From: Fulvivirga aurantia
GTDB lineage: Bacteria > Bacteroidota > Bacteroidia > Cytophagales > Cyclobacteriaceae
NCBI RefSeq assembly: GCF_009711475.1
Contig: NZ_SMMD01000930.1
Coordinates: 1-20,470, forward strand
Length of the DNA: 20,470 nt
Reading direction: 5' to 3'
In this document: positions 1-8,644 of the stretch, in pieces
Numbering within the stretch: position 1 is the stretch's first letter
How the letters are laid out: every line of letters begins with the position of its first letter
Notes under the pieces: model-generated
Databases searched by the model: none
Seen by the model: the letters and a program-made list of their open reading frames with translations, nothing else
Told to the model about the DNA's origin: nothing
Made by a program: the position numbers and the translations under genes

Positions 1-742
1 CATAGATTAATGGGTCAACAGTAACACCGCTGAAAATATCACCTTCGAGGTTAGTTCCCTCAAAGTTGTGTTTGGTAACTGCAAAACCTCTTTCATTGGC
101 TAAAAACTCTCCTTCTGCAGCAAATTTTTCCTGACCACCATTGTCGTAGTTGATTTCGAATGACTCTGCAAATCCTTCAGCATAATCAAAGTCCGGGGTT
201 GGGTATAACTTCCATTCGCCATGGTACCACCCTGAGATTGTAAAATCTTTGATTACGCTATCTCCCGGGTGAGATTCAGAAAAGTTTTCAAAGCCTATTT
301 GAAATACTCCAGAGCTATCGGTTTCGCTACCTCTAAAGGCTACTATACCTTCTAAAAATCTTCCGTCTGATTCTTCGCATCCTTCTCCAAAATCAAGGAT
401 TACTGTATAGCTTCCATCTTCATTTTCCTTTATGGTAATGAGTGCACAAGTATCCCAATCCTCCGATACTCTTGCAGCCTCTTCTTTGCTATTAAATAAG
501 TGACTAAATCTGTGTACACCAATTCTTCGGCCATTGTTTTGATTGCCCTTAAAATCTCCACCAAATAGGTTGAATGTAGCGTTGTCAAGATCACTTTTCA
601 ACTTTACTAATTGGCTGGTTTCTTCAGAATTGTCATTAATATTTTGTTCTGGTTGCACCTGCTCATCATCACATGCCATGATTGTCACCGCAAATAAGAG
701 AGCGATTGTAATTTTTAAACTCAATGATTTCATCGTTTTCAT
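1..742 (-). CDS. Putative surface lipoprotein, partial (C-terminus beyond the left edge)
   Basis: The frame is open from an ATG at 742 to the window edge, giving 247 residues without a stop. A second in-frame ATG lies at 733. The N-terminus is a lipoprotein signal peptide: a hydrophobic run (ITIALLFAVTIMAC) leads to Cys24, followed by DDE, as expected for Bacteroidota lipoproteins sent to the cell surface. The mature part is rich in acidic and aromatic residues, alternates short beta-like segments, and has Cys pairs within DTCALIT and GEGCEES. I do not recognise the family. It starts 7 bases after the FecR-like gene stop, so it is very probably the last visible gene of the sigma/FecR/receptor operon and may act outside the cell with the receptor. 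That role is inferred from context only. Confidence 0.75.
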   Translation of the reverse strand, partial: MKTMKSLSLKITIALLFAVTIMACDDEQVQPEQNINDNSEETSQLVKLKSDLDNATFNLFGGDFKGNQNNGRRIGVHRFSHLFNSKEEAARVSEDWDTCALITIKENEDGSYTVILDFGEGCEESDGRFLEGIVAFRGSETDSSGVFQIGFENFSESHPGDSVIKDFTISGWYHGEWKLYPTPDFDYAEGFAESFEINYDNGGQEKFAAEGEFLANERGFAVTKHNFEGTNLEGDIFSGVTVDPLIY

Positions 743-749
743 AATTTAA

Positions 750-1604
750 TTAAACATTTATTTCGTAGTTGATAATTTTTACTTTTTTAGAATTTTCAAT
801 CTTATACTTGAGACCCAGAGGTAAGCAAACTAATTTTAGTGCCTCATCAAGATCTTTGTTGTTGAAATAGCCTGTGTAGTATCTTTCTTTACTGGCTGTG
901 TAATCGATAGTGATATTAAATTGTCTTTCGATTTCGGAAATAACTTCTGATAGAGGTTGGTTAGAGAAATAGAACTCACCACTTTCCCAAGCCAGAATTT
1001 TTGGGTCAAAAATTAAAGGTTCGGTTAGGTCGTTACCGGCTTGCTGAGTGGTGAGTCCGGGTGTTAAAATTACCTGCTTATTGCCCTGGTCTACACTTAC
1101 TTTGCCTGTGATGCAGGCTACTCTAAATAGATCTTTTCTCGCCAACACATCGAAGCTTGTACCCAATACACGTACCGACTGATTTTTTGCAGTATTGACG
1201 GTGAACGTACTCCCTTTAATTACCTCAAAAATACCCTCACCGCTAAACGATACCTGACGGTTTAGTTTCCAAAGGATAGGGTTAAAGCTTACCATGGATT
1301 CTGCATTGAGTCGCACGGTAGAGTGGTCGGGGAGTTCTATAGTTCTATGTTCGCCTTTAGCTGTGACTATTTCTTGCTGTGCCATAAACACAGTGCTGAG
1401 GCAAGCTGCGCATAACAATGCAACTGCAGCTGCGATTCTCATGAGACGATTAGGGAAAAATTTTATTTGCTTTGACTTTTTAAGGTCAAGCTTTTTCCAG
1501 GCGCTTTGATGATTGTGAATAGTAGGTACCGCAAACTGACCAGCTACTTCCATAATCCTGGAAATTGACGTGGTGCTTTTTGGTATGTTGTTGTTACTAC
1601 TCAT
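750..1604 (-). CDS. FecR-family protein, N-terminally short (second paralogue)
   Basis: The protein has 284 residues. A short cytoplasmic stretch (about 1-53) contains an AWKKLD motif like that near the end of anti-sigma N-domains. One membrane segment follows (about 54-75), then a periplasmic FecR domain (about 79-180, with LPDHSTVRLNAES and VRVLGTSFDV) and the Bacteroidota C-terminal domain (about 208-278, with SGEFYFSNQPLSEVI and YTGYFNNKDLDEAL). It is clearly a paralogue of the FecR upstream of the receptor: the last 70 residues align without gaps. Compared with that protein it lacks roughly the first 45 residues, where the sigma-binding part should lie, and no second sigma gene is nearby. 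It could modulate the same receptor or have lost anti-sigma activity. It sits 92 bases after the receptor and 7 bases before the lipoprotein gene. Confidence 0.88.
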   Translation of the reverse strand: MSSNNNIPKSTTSISRIMEVAGQFAVPTIHNHQSAWKKLDLKKSKQIKFFPNRLMRIAAAVALLCAACLSTVFMAQQEIVTAKGEHRTIELPDHSTVRLNAESMVSFNPILWKLNRQVSFSGEGIFEVIKGSTFTVNTAKNQSVRVLGTSFDVLARKDLFRVACITGKVSVDQGNKQVILTPGLTTQQAGNDLTEPLIFDPKILAWESGEFYFSNQPLSEVISEIERQFNITIDYTASKERYYTGYFNNKDLDEALKLVCLPLGLKYKIENSKKVKIINYEINV

Positions 1605-1630
1605 TGTTTGTGTGTTTCAATAAGTAGTAC

Positions 1631-1656
1631 AAGGCAGATAGAGTTTACCCTACCTT
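1631..1656 (-). other. Possible hairpin between receptor and second FecR gene
   Basis: Read on the minus strand, AAGGTAGG (1656-1649) can pair with TCTGCCTT (1638-1631), using two G-T wobbles, around a loop of about 10 bases. It lies in the only sizeable gap (1605-1696) of this operon. It is not followed by a clear T-run, so it is more likely an mRNA structure than a terminator, or it may be chance. No convincing promoter is visible in the gap. Confidence 0.25.
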
Positions 1657-1696
1657 AAGAAGTGAAAAAGTTTTTTAAAAACTAATAATCAGTTGG

Positions 1697-4363
1697 TTAA
1701 AAAGTAAAATTGACAAAGAAGCTTGGTGTGAATCCTATTAAAATCTGGTCTCTATAAGTCGGGAGAGGCTGGTTTTTGGTTCCTATAGCCTTTTGCAGTT
1801 CGCTAATGTTAATTTTTCTTGTCTTGATGTTTTTTCTGGCGTAGCTATTAAATATTGACATGCCAACCTGACCCGAACCCTTCTTAAAATTGAGGTCATA
1901 GGCTACTGAAAGGTCAAGTCTGTGATAGTCTGGAAGACGAACTATGGCAGTTCTGTCTTTTACAACTATGAAGTCTTCCACTGTACCTTGGTCATTGGTG
2001 AAATAAAGCACATCGTACTCTCGATATGGAGAACCACTGCCGTATATCCATGCAGCTGACACATCCCAGCGACCAAGTGTTGCCATGTTCACAATGTTTA
2101 TTTCATGAGTTTGATCTTGCAATGATGGGTAAAAAATACCTTTTTCTACCGCAGGGAAAGACTGAAGGGATCGGCTAAGACTATAGCTCACCCATCCTTT
2201 ATATTTACCAATCTCCTTTTGCACCATGAGGTCGATGCCGCGCATACGGCCTTCACCACCCACCAAAAAACCCAGATCTAATGATTCTTCTTTCACAAAA
2301 AATGGTACCAGATTAAATTCTACGATTCCAGAAAGGTCTTTGTAGTAAGCTTCTAAATCGACCAGAAAACCATTATTTTGATAGGTTGCGCCTATCACAT
2401 GATGTTTAGATTTCACTACAGGTATGCCTTCCAAGTTAGAAAAAGCCCAAAAATTCTGTGTGCCATTGTAAGGATGATCATACAATACCTGATTTAGGAA
2501 TTGATGATAAACGCCATAAGCCGCTTTCAGATTAAGTTTTTCACTGATTTGATAATTAGCGGAGAGCCTAGGTTCAAAATAGGAAGTGTCGTTGATCTCG
2601 TGTCTGTTTGACCTAAAGCCAGCAGAGATTCTAAAATCCGGATTTAGATCATAATGGCCGGTTATATACAAACTGCTGATTTTGCCTTCATTGTCTTGCT
2701 CATCTGCGACCTTACCATTAGAGCTGGTTTGGTATCGTATGCGATATTCGTTGGCGTGAATCCCAAAATCAAGAGACCATTGGTTATTAATCGTATAGGT
2801 ATTGTCAAAAAGAAAATTGGCGTCTTCAATTCGATTGGTTTGTGTAAAATCAAAATTAGCTTTTTGGCTTTGTTGCGCTGAGTCTAGTTGATATTGATAA
2901 TTGAAGTTATAATTCCGGTCAAAACTAGAAAAGGTAAAGCGTAAATTGCTGTAATAGTTATCATTCCACTGTCGGCCCCAGCGTAGACCTACACCACCAT
3001 TGCCCCATTCGTTTCTTTCAGTCAGACTTTCCTGGTAGAATATGTCTAAAGGTGCAAAAGATGCAGAATCTATTGTTTCACCGTAGAGGTGGTCTCGACC
3101 TCCATAGGCACTAAGCGAGATAATATCTTTATTGGAAGGGCGGTAGGCAGTTTTAAAATTGATATCTGTAAAATAAAACTCAGGTTCAATTTCTTCAAAA
3201 CGGTCATTTTCAACCGGGCGATTAATTTGATCATCATTTTCTCGTACAATGTCAAACAGGTTTTTGTAAAGGTCGCTTTGTACCGCATCTGTAAATGACC
3301 TTCTAAATGACGCCAGCACCGATACCTTTTTACCAATAGGGATTTGCGCTGTTGCCCTTAGGCTCAATAAATTGGCGCCAATGCTATAAGTAGCTTTGTC
3401 TGCTCCACCACTTTTACCAGTTATGTCAACAACTCCTGACACACGCCCACCATATTTGGCACTATAGCCACTTTTATAGATTTGGACATCTTTAATCACA
3501 TCACTATTTAGTGCGCTAAAAACACCAAAAAAATGATCGAGGTGGTATAGGGTGAAGCCATCGAGCAATACCAAATTTTGACTTGGTAGAGATCCTCTGA
3601 TCGACAAACCAGATGAAGACTCGTTGGTAGCACTTACTCCCGGCATGTATTGCAACGTACGAAATAAGTCGTGCTCTCCGAGAGTAGGCAGAGTTTGTAG
3701 GGCTTTGGGATTGAAGGCCATTCTACTTATTTCTCTATTTACGGCAATAGGTTGATCGTAAGAATCGCTAATGGTGATATCGTCAAGCATTTCAATATCA
3801 CTTTGCAACTCAATTTCTATTTCAGAAAAAGGCAAATCAGGAGAGAGCTTGATCTCTTTAGTCATGTAGCCGAGGTAGTCAATAACAATGGTGCTGGTAT
3901 CTGTTGGTACTTTAAAAAGTGTAAAGTGCCCGTCTACATTACTAACCGTACCTTTATTAGTACCCTTTACCTTAATCAATGCATTGGGTAGGCTCTCACC
4001 GGAGGTAACGTCTGCTATTTTTCCTGAAAGCTGAAAATTGTATTTTTTGGGAGCCTCGCTATCCTCAGGAGGGGCTGCATAAATAACTACTTTTCCGTTT
4101 ATGATATTGAAAGTAAGGCCTGTATTGGCCAATAGGCCTTCTAGAACTTGCTGAAGATTATTATCAACAAATCTTACGGTAACACTATCATGAGCAATTA
4201 GCTCATTGTCAAACGCGACTTTGATGCCATGCTCACTGTTGAGCCAATTTAGCGCTGCTTCCAGTGGCTCATTGATAAACTCATGGGTGATTTTTACCTG
4301 TTCGGTTTGTCCATGTGCAGCAATTGCAGCAAAGAGAAGAATGGTAGTAAAGAGGCGCTTCAC
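1697..4363 (-). CDS. TonB-dependent outer-membrane receptor with STN signalling domain (FecA-like transducer)
   Basis: The protein has 888 residues. The start is GTG at 4363, overlapping the FecR stop as GTGA, which indicates translational coupling. Order of parts: signal peptide (1-19); STN domain (about 24-96); carboxypeptidase-regulatory-like beta-sandwich (about 110-187, LSGKIADVTSGESLPNALI); TonB plug (about 208-316, LSIRGSLPSQNLVLLDG and KYGGRVSGVVDI); then a beta-barrel ending in Phe (FFVNFTF). An STN domain in such a receptor is known to pass a ligand signal to a periplasmic FecR, which fits the FecR genes on both sides. There is no SusD partner next to it, so the ligand may be a siderophore, metal chelate, peptide or oligosaccharide; the sequence does not say. 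The operon probably regulates itself through the sigma factor encoded upstream. Confidence 0.93.
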   Translation of the reverse strand: MKRLFTTILLFAAIAAHGQTEQVKITHEFINEPLEAALNWLNSEHGIKVAFDNELIAHDSVTVRFVDNNLQQVLEGLLANTGLTFNIINGKVVIYAAPPEDSEAPKKYNFQLSGKIADVTSGESLPNALIKVKGTNKGTVSNVDGHFTLFKVPTDTSTIVIDYLGYMTKEIKLSPDLPFSEIEIELQSDIEMLDDITISDSYDQPIAVNREISRMAFNPKALQTLPTLGEHDLFRTLQYMPGVSATNESSSGLSIRGSLPSQNLVLLDGFTLYHLDHFFGVFSALNSDVIKDVQIYKSGYSAKYGGRVSGVVDITGKSGGADKATYSIGANLLSLRATAQIPIGKKVSVLASFRRSFTDAVQSDLYKNLFDIVRENDDQINRPVENDRFEEIEPEFYFTDINFKTAYRPSNKDIISLSAYGGRDHLYGETIDSASFAPLDIFYQESLTERNEWGNGGVGLRWGRQWNDNYYSNLRFTFSSFDRNYNFNYQYQLDSAQQSQKANFDFTQTNRIEDANFLFDNTYTINNQWSLDFGIHANEYRIRYQTSSNGKVADEQDNEGKISSLYITGHYDLNPDFRISAGFRSNRHEINDTSYFEPRLSANYQISEKLNLKAAYGVYHQFLNQVLYDHPYNGTQNFWAFSNLEGIPVVKSKHHVIGATYQNNGFLVDLEAYYKDLSGIVEFNLVPFFVKEESLDLGFLVGGEGRMRGIDLMVQKEIGKYKGWVSYSLSRSLQSFPAVEKGIFYPSLQDQTHEINIVNMATLGRWDVSAAWIYGSGSPYREYDVLYFTNDQGTVEDFIVVKDRTAIVRLPDYHRLDLSVAYDLNFKKGSGQVGMSIFNSYARKNIKTRKINISELQKAIGTKNQPLPTYRDQILIGFTPSFFVNFTF

Positions 4364-5253
4364 TTAACAATTACTTTGTCGTCTTTTATTTCATAAGAGA
4401 GGCCCATAGGTTTGAATACAAATTGAAGTGCCTCATTAAGATCCTTATCGTTGAAGTAACCGGTGTATTGCCTTTGAGTGCTTAAATCATACTCCACTTC
4501 AATATCATATTGTCTTTCCAATTCTTTAATAACCTCGGTTAAAGGTTGATTTTTGAAATGAAACTCACCAGACCTCCAGGTAGCTTCCACTAAAGAATCA
4601 AATGACCTTAACTCCAACTCATTTCCGGTAGCCTGACCCTTTTCTAGTATTATATTTTTGTCATTTTTAGCAACGTTAACCTTGCCGGTAAAGCACTGAA
4701 CTTTTACATCATCATTTCTTAAGTAAACATTAAAGCTTGTGCCTAAAACAGTGACACTTGTTTGGTTGCCTTCCACCACGAAGCTAGAGCCTTCGGTAAC
4801 TTCAAAAAATGCCTCACCATCTAATTTTACAGACCTATCGTCTAACCAGTTAGATTCATTATACGATATTTTTGAATCGGCATTGAGTGTTACTGTTGAG
4901 CCATCAGGTAGTACATGAGCTAATCTATTGCCAGGAGCTGTTGATATTGTAGTACTACTGAACAGAAATAAATATGCTACAATTGCAAGAGATATTGCTG
5001 CCGCTATACCAATAGGCCATGCCGGGTTAAGCTTACGCACCTTGGCTTTGGGAGCTTCTTTTTCATCAATTTTAGCCACAAAATCATTCCATGCTTCTGC
5101 TTTACTTTTGCCCCGAGGCACATTAAGCTTTTGACTCTTCGCTATTATTTCCTCAAAATCCTCTACCGATTCATCCGATTTTTTGGCTTTATCAAGATCA
5201 CTTGCAGATACTTTGCCCTCTAGCCAGTCTTTTATAAATTGATCATCTGCCAT
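4360..5253 (-). CDS. FecR-family anti-sigma factor
   Basis: I chose the ATG at 5253 (297 residues, starting MADDQFIKDWLEGK), 4 bases after the sigma gene stop. The frame is open upstream to a TTG at 5274 that would add 7 residues and overlap the sigma gene; the ATG gives a typical FecR N-terminus. Parts: cytoplasmic anti-sigma region (1 to about 77), one membrane helix (about 78-100, GIAAAISLAIVAYLFLF), periplasmic FecR domain (about 102-200, LPDGSTVTLNADSKI, VTVLGTSFNVY, CFTGKVNV), and a C-terminal domain (about 230-296, FHFKNQPLTEVI) resembling the receptor STN fold. It should hold the neighbouring ECF sigma factor at the inner membrane until the receptor STN domain signals. Stop and receptor start overlap. 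Confidence 0.92.
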   Translation of the reverse strand: MADDQFIKDWLEGKVSASDLDKAKKSDESVEDFEEIIAKSQKLNVPRGKSKAEAWNDFVAKIDEKEAPKAKVRKLNPAWPIGIAAAISLAIVAYLFLFSSTTISTAPGNRLAHVLPDGSTVTLNADSKISYNESNWLDDRSVKLDGEAFFEVTEGSSFVVEGNQTSVTVLGTSFNVYLRNDDVKVQCFTGKVNVAKNDKNIILEKGQATGNELELRSFDSLVEATWRSGEFHFKNQPLTEVIKELERQYDIEVEYDLSTQRQYTGYFNDKDLNEALQFVFKPMGLSYEIKDDKVIVK

Positions 5254-5257
5254 AGTA

Positions 5258-5755
5258 TTATATCTTATGGTCAATTAATTGCCGCAATGCCTCTAATGCG
5301 TTGCGCATTCGTTTTTCTACAGCTTTTACACTTATATCAAGCCGTTTAGCTATTTCTTTGTAAGTCAGGTCATCAATTCTATTCATGAGAAAGACAACAC
5401 GCTGACTTTCTGTGAGAGAGGCTATGGCCTTTTCTAACTTCAATGCAAATTCATCCTTTTCCATGGTATAATCAGGTGTCTCACTTTTGCTTGGTACAGG
5501 GTTGTCTTCCTTTAACTCAAACTCAAAATTGCTTTTGGCACTTTTAAAATGATTGATGGTAAGGTTATTTGCAATAGTATATAAATAGCTTTTAACTGTG
5601 TCAACAACAATTTGGTCTCTTTTCTCCCAAGCTTTCATAAAAACTTCCTGGGCAATGTCCTCGGCCAAAGCCACATCGCCTAACTTATAATATAAGAAAT
5701 TTTTAATCGGATGATAATACTCATCAAATATGGTTTTGAAGGTAGTAAGCTCCAT
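5258..5755 (-). CDS. ECF RNA polymerase sigma factor, FecI-like
   Basis: The protein has 165 residues. Region sigma-2 lies at about 10-75 (FDEYYHPIKNFLYYKLGD, then EDIAQEVFMKAWEKRDQI, the core-binding and -10 reading helices). A variable acidic linker spans about 76-104. Region sigma-4 lies at about 108-160 (LTESQRVVFLMNRIDDLTYKEIAKRLDISVKAVEKRM), the helix-turn-helix for the -35 element. There is no extra C-terminal domain, so control should come from the adjacent FecR. It probably directs transcription of the receptor operon and perhaps distant genes. It begins only 11 bases after the AsmA-like gene stop, so it may be cotranscribed with that gene or use a promoter inside its 3' end; I found no convincing internal promoter. 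Confidence 0.94.
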   Translation of the reverse strand: MELTTFKTIFDEYYHPIKNFLYYKLGDVALAEDIAQEVFMKAWEKRDQIVVDTVKSYLYTIANNLTINHFKSAKSNFEFELKEDNPVPSKSETPDYTMEKDEFALKLEKAIASLTESQRVVFLMNRIDDLTYKEIAKRLDISVKAVEKRMRNALEALRQLIDHKI

Positions 5756-5766
5756 GCTATGGGTAG

Positions 5767-8259
5767 TTATAGGCCGTCATCATCCCAGTCAAAATAATCA
5801 TCTTCCTCCAATTCTACAGTTTTTTTCTTATCCAGTCCTTTGTTTTTAAAGGCATTTTTCAATTCGTTAACCTCTTTTTTAAGGTCACTTACTATTTTTT
5901 GCTTTACACTTTCTTTGTCATACAAAATGTCATAATCATCAGTAGAGCCTATTATTTTTAGATAAAGCATAGTACGACCTTGAGTGTCTTCTTCTATTGC
6001 ACCAAAGGCCTCATCTCTATCAATTCGTGCTTTACTTCTAAGGGGTGCTATTACACGATATTCAATTTTTTGGTCAAAAGTGTGAGTTCCGCTGATTTTT
6101 ATGTCGGTAATGTTTGAGCTCACTTCCATCTGAGGTAAATAGATGGTTTCATTTTCTACATGTATTTCATTTCTTAATTCAGAAAAAGTAAGATGATCCA
6201 ACTTTTCTTCATCTACATATCTGGCCAGTTTTTGCATGGGCTCAAAGTTGTTAAGTTCCCCGTCCTTTATACTTGTGTTGATGGTGGCCGTGAGTGTTTC
6301 AGGCTTAAGTTTAAGTTTTTGATCAAAAACCATTTCTGTTTGTACATCTGCCAGAATTTTACCTTCAAGGTGCTTATCTTCTAAGAATGACTGGTTGAAG
6401 TTTTCGAATACGTAGAAAATACTATCGATGTAGACTCTTTCTACAGAAAAATTGCTGTTTACCTGAAGCGCCTGCGTTTTTGTGGCATCTACCAACCCGG
6501 AAAGGGCAATTTCACCACCCATAGCTTTCAGTTTAAGTTGATCGGTATAGGCTACCTGATTTTTGATCTTGAGATCGCCTTTGATATTTGTTGGCTTAAA
6601 TCTTCTAAACTTTAATGCGCCAACATCGCAATTAAACTTGAGCATGAGCCTGGGTGATATGCTGAAGGCATAATCAGATGTTTTATTATCGCTTTGCTCA
6701 GCTAATAGCTCATCGAGATTGATAAACCTGGATTTTAAGTCAGCTTCAATACCTATTGGTTCGTTTTCAAAAAGTAGGTAGGCGATGATATTTTTAAAGA
6801 AACCATTGAGCAAGAAGTCGCTGGTGCCATAAAACCCAGAGACATTACTGATGGCCAGGTCATTATTGTTGAAAAGAAAATTTCCATTAATTTTTTCGAC
6901 TGGCAGGGCTAAAGATTTATGAGAAAGTGAAAGATCTTTTACATCAATTTCTCCACTGGTTTTTACTTTATTGGCGGTTTCTTTCTTTTTGAGGTTATTG
7001 ATCTTGCCAGCCATGTTTAAGTTTACCTGCAGCGCACCTGATGCCAGTGAAAAATCATTTTGATCTATGAAACGCATCAAGGAGTTTACTTCCATGCCGC
7101 CATTGAAGTCGAGGTGTATGTGAGGATCATCGAAGTTTTCTAGTGTAAGGTTGCCATTGAAGGATTGCCCTTCGAGCATACCTTTTATATTCTTTAGGCT
7201 TAGTTTGCCTTTGTTGAGCTGGTCAATCCTAGAGGCCGTAAATACCCCTTCTGCGTGGGCTTCTGTAATTTTCACATCCCTTTCCGGGTAGAGCAGGTCA
7301 GCTTCTAATAGACCAAAGTTTATCTGTAAAGCAGGGGAGTTTTTACCGCCAATTTTACCTTTTAATGATAAGTCGAGGTATACCTCACCGGAGCTTTTAT
7401 ATTTTTTGAGATGCTGCACATTTTCTTCCGGGAGAAGCGAAATAAGCGTTTGTAGTGTGGTTTCTTTCCCTTCTACATAGAAAGAAATTTCCGGTGTTTC
7501 TAGAAAGTCGTACTCACCGAAGGTAATAAAATCTGACCCCTTAATTTTAAGCTCTGATTGTATAAAGTCTACATGTTTGGCCTGATCGTCATAAACGAGG
7601 AAGCTGTTAATTTCTAGTTCCTTATTCTCCATGAGTGTAGACCCCTGAGACATTATTTTCTTAAGGTTGTATGCTCCTTTTGCTTCGATGTCATATGTTT
7701 TGCCAACTATTCCAATGATGGCTTCTGTTCTTGGTGTACTTACATCGAGGTAAATTTCACTTAAATCATTGGAGTACTTAAAATCAACGTCCTTCAGAGT
7801 AACTTTTGAGAGATCAAGTTTTACGGTTTGAGATTGAGTGGAATCTGATTTTTTAAAAATAATATAATTCAGCTCGCCATTTTCATTAACCTTAAAATGG
7901 CTGGAGGCATTGCTGATATAAATTTGCTCTACGGTGTAGTTGCCTCTATAAATCTCTAGCGGATTAAAAGTAAATTCTATCTGGTCAGCTTCTAACAAAG
8001 GATAGCTGCTCCCTTTAAAACTTTCCTGAATGTATACACTCTGAAATGTGAGGGTCATTCTCGGGAAATTATCAAGTGCTGAAACGGTAATTTTACCGAT
8101 ATCAATTGGGGTGTTTAAATTTTTATTGGCTTCTCGTATAAAGTGATTGATCAAGGCATCTTTAAAGAAAAAAGCACTTAAAATACTTGATAACACAAGT
8201 ATGAGCACCGCAGAAAGCAGTACAATGAAAGTCTTCTTTATGGCCTTGACTAAAGTCAA
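5767..8259 (-). CDS. AsmA-like family envelope protein
   Basis: The protein has 830 residues. The start is a TTG at 8259: an in-frame stop lies 24 bases upstream and no Met occurs before the membrane segment ends, so TTG is the only conventional start that keeps the N-terminus. One inner-membrane helix (about 10-32) is followed by the typical AsmA opening (DALINHFIREANKNL, IDIGKITVSALDNFPRMTL) and a long chain of beta-strand repeats of the AsmA/YhdP/TamB-like type. Related proteins bridge or span the periplasm and are linked to lipid transport and outer-membrane homeostasis. The end is unusual: a Lys-rich coil and then a very acidic tail (ELEEDDYFDWDDDGL). It is first in the minus-strand gene run and may share transcripts with the sigma/FecR genes, though its function need not be related. 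Confidence 0.85.
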   Translation of the reverse strand: MTLVKAIKKTFIVLLSAVLILVLSSILSAFFFKDALINHFIREANKNLNTPIDIGKITVSALDNFPRMTLTFQSVYIQESFKGSSYPLLEADQIEFTFNPLEIYRGNYTVEQIYISNASSHFKVNENGELNYIIFKKSDSTQSQTVKLDLSKVTLKDVDFKYSNDLSEIYLDVSTPRTEAIIGIVGKTYDIEAKGAYNLKKIMSQGSTLMENKELEINSFLVYDDQAKHVDFIQSELKIKGSDFITFGEYDFLETPEISFYVEGKETTLQTLISLLPEENVQHLKKYKSSGEVYLDLSLKGKIGGKNSPALQINFGLLEADLLYPERDVKITEAHAEGVFTASRIDQLNKGKLSLKNIKGMLEGQSFNGNLTLENFDDPHIHLDFNGGMEVNSLMRFIDQNDFSLASGALQVNLNMAGKINNLKKKETANKVKTSGEIDVKDLSLSHKSLALPVEKINGNFLFNNNDLAISNVSGFYGTSDFLLNGFFKNIIAYLLFENEPIGIEADLKSRFINLDELLAEQSDNKTSDYAFSISPRLMLKFNCDVGALKFRRFKPTNIKGDLKIKNQVAYTDQLKLKAMGGEIALSGLVDATKTQALQVNSNFSVERVYIDSIFYVFENFNQSFLEDKHLEGKILADVQTEMVFDQKLKLKPETLTATINTSIKDGELNNFEPMQKLARYVDEEKLDHLTFSELRNEIHVENETIYLPQMEVSSNITDIKISGTHTFDQKIEYRVIAPLRSKARIDRDEAFGAIEEDTQGRTMLYLKIIGSTDDYDILYDKESVKQKIVSDLKKEVNELKNAFKNKGLDKKKTVELEEDDYFDWDDDGL

Positions 8260-8295
8260 ATTGGTTGTGAGATTTAGGTTTGGTTATTTTAATTT

Positions 8296-8326
8296 GAAAG
8301 CTACGCTAATCTGGCTAAATCTTCAA
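8296..8326 (-). promoter_or_regulatory. Candidate Bacteroidota-type promoter for the AsmA-like gene
   Basis: On the minus strand, TTG (8326-8324) is followed after 20 bases by TAGCTTTC (8303-8296), one base off the TAnnTTTG element of the main Bacteroidota sigma factor. A start site near 8290 would give a leader of about 30 bases before the TTG start codon. Confidence 0.45.
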
Positions 8327-8371
8327 ACGAGGTAAGTCAGAATAAATTTTAACAAATTTTTCGTAAAATAT

Positions 8372-8401
8372 TTGCACTTAAAAAAATCTATATTACATTT
8401 G
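8372..8401 (+). promoter_or_regulatory. Promoter of tRNA-Val(TAC)
   Basis: TTG (8372-8374), a 19-base spacer and TACATTTG (8394-8401) match the Bacteroidota -33/-7 consensus (TTG and TAnnTTTG) exactly. The tRNA begins 41 bases after the -7 element. Confidence 0.75.
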
Positions 8402-8441
8402 CATTCCCTTAAGCAAACGAGCAAGGGAAATAAACAAAAAA

Positions 8442-8516
8442 GGGCGCTTAGCTCAGTTGGTTCAGAGCACCTCGTTTACACCGAGGGGGTCGGGAGTTCG
8501 AATCTCTCAGCGCCCA
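8442..8516 (+). tRNA. tRNA-Val, anticodon TAC
   Basis: All arms can be paired: acceptor GGGCGCT with AGCGCCC, D-stem GCTC with GAGC, anticodon stem CCTCG with CGAGG, and a T-arm around TTCGAAT. The loop TTTACAC places anticodon TAC at 8477-8479, which reads GUA and probably other GUN codons. Discriminator A is at 8516. No CCA is encoded, so it must be added after transcription. A promoter lies upstream and a terminator directly downstream, so this is a single-gene transcription unit. Confidence 0.97.
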
Positions 8517-8519
8517 CAC

Positions 8520-8549
8520 AAAGACAGTCAGAAATGGCTGTCTTTTTTT
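8520..8549 (+). terminator. Intrinsic terminator of tRNA-Val(TAC)
   Basis: AAAGACAGTC (8520-8529) pairs with GGCTGTCTTT (8536-8545, one G-T wobble) around a 6-base loop, and the T-tract continues to 8549. It lies four bases after the tRNA. Confidence 0.85.
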
Positions 8550-8644
8550 GTTTAAGTGATTTTTCATTTTTACCATTCAAGTCTGGCCTCTTTTCTCATT
8601 GCCCTGATATTCGTACCTTGATTGGGAGAAACAATCTAAAAATC

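Noticed and set aside
5254..5274. Upstream TTG start for the FecR gene
   Set aside because: The ATG at 5253 is a better codon, lies just after the sigma stop and gives the usual FecR N-terminus; the extension is possible but not needed.
8372..8644. N-terminal extension of the 8645-9235 frame back to an ATG at 8372
   Set aside because: It would translate through the tRNA promoter, tRNA-Val(TAC) and its terminator; the ATG at 8645 gives a proper signal peptide.
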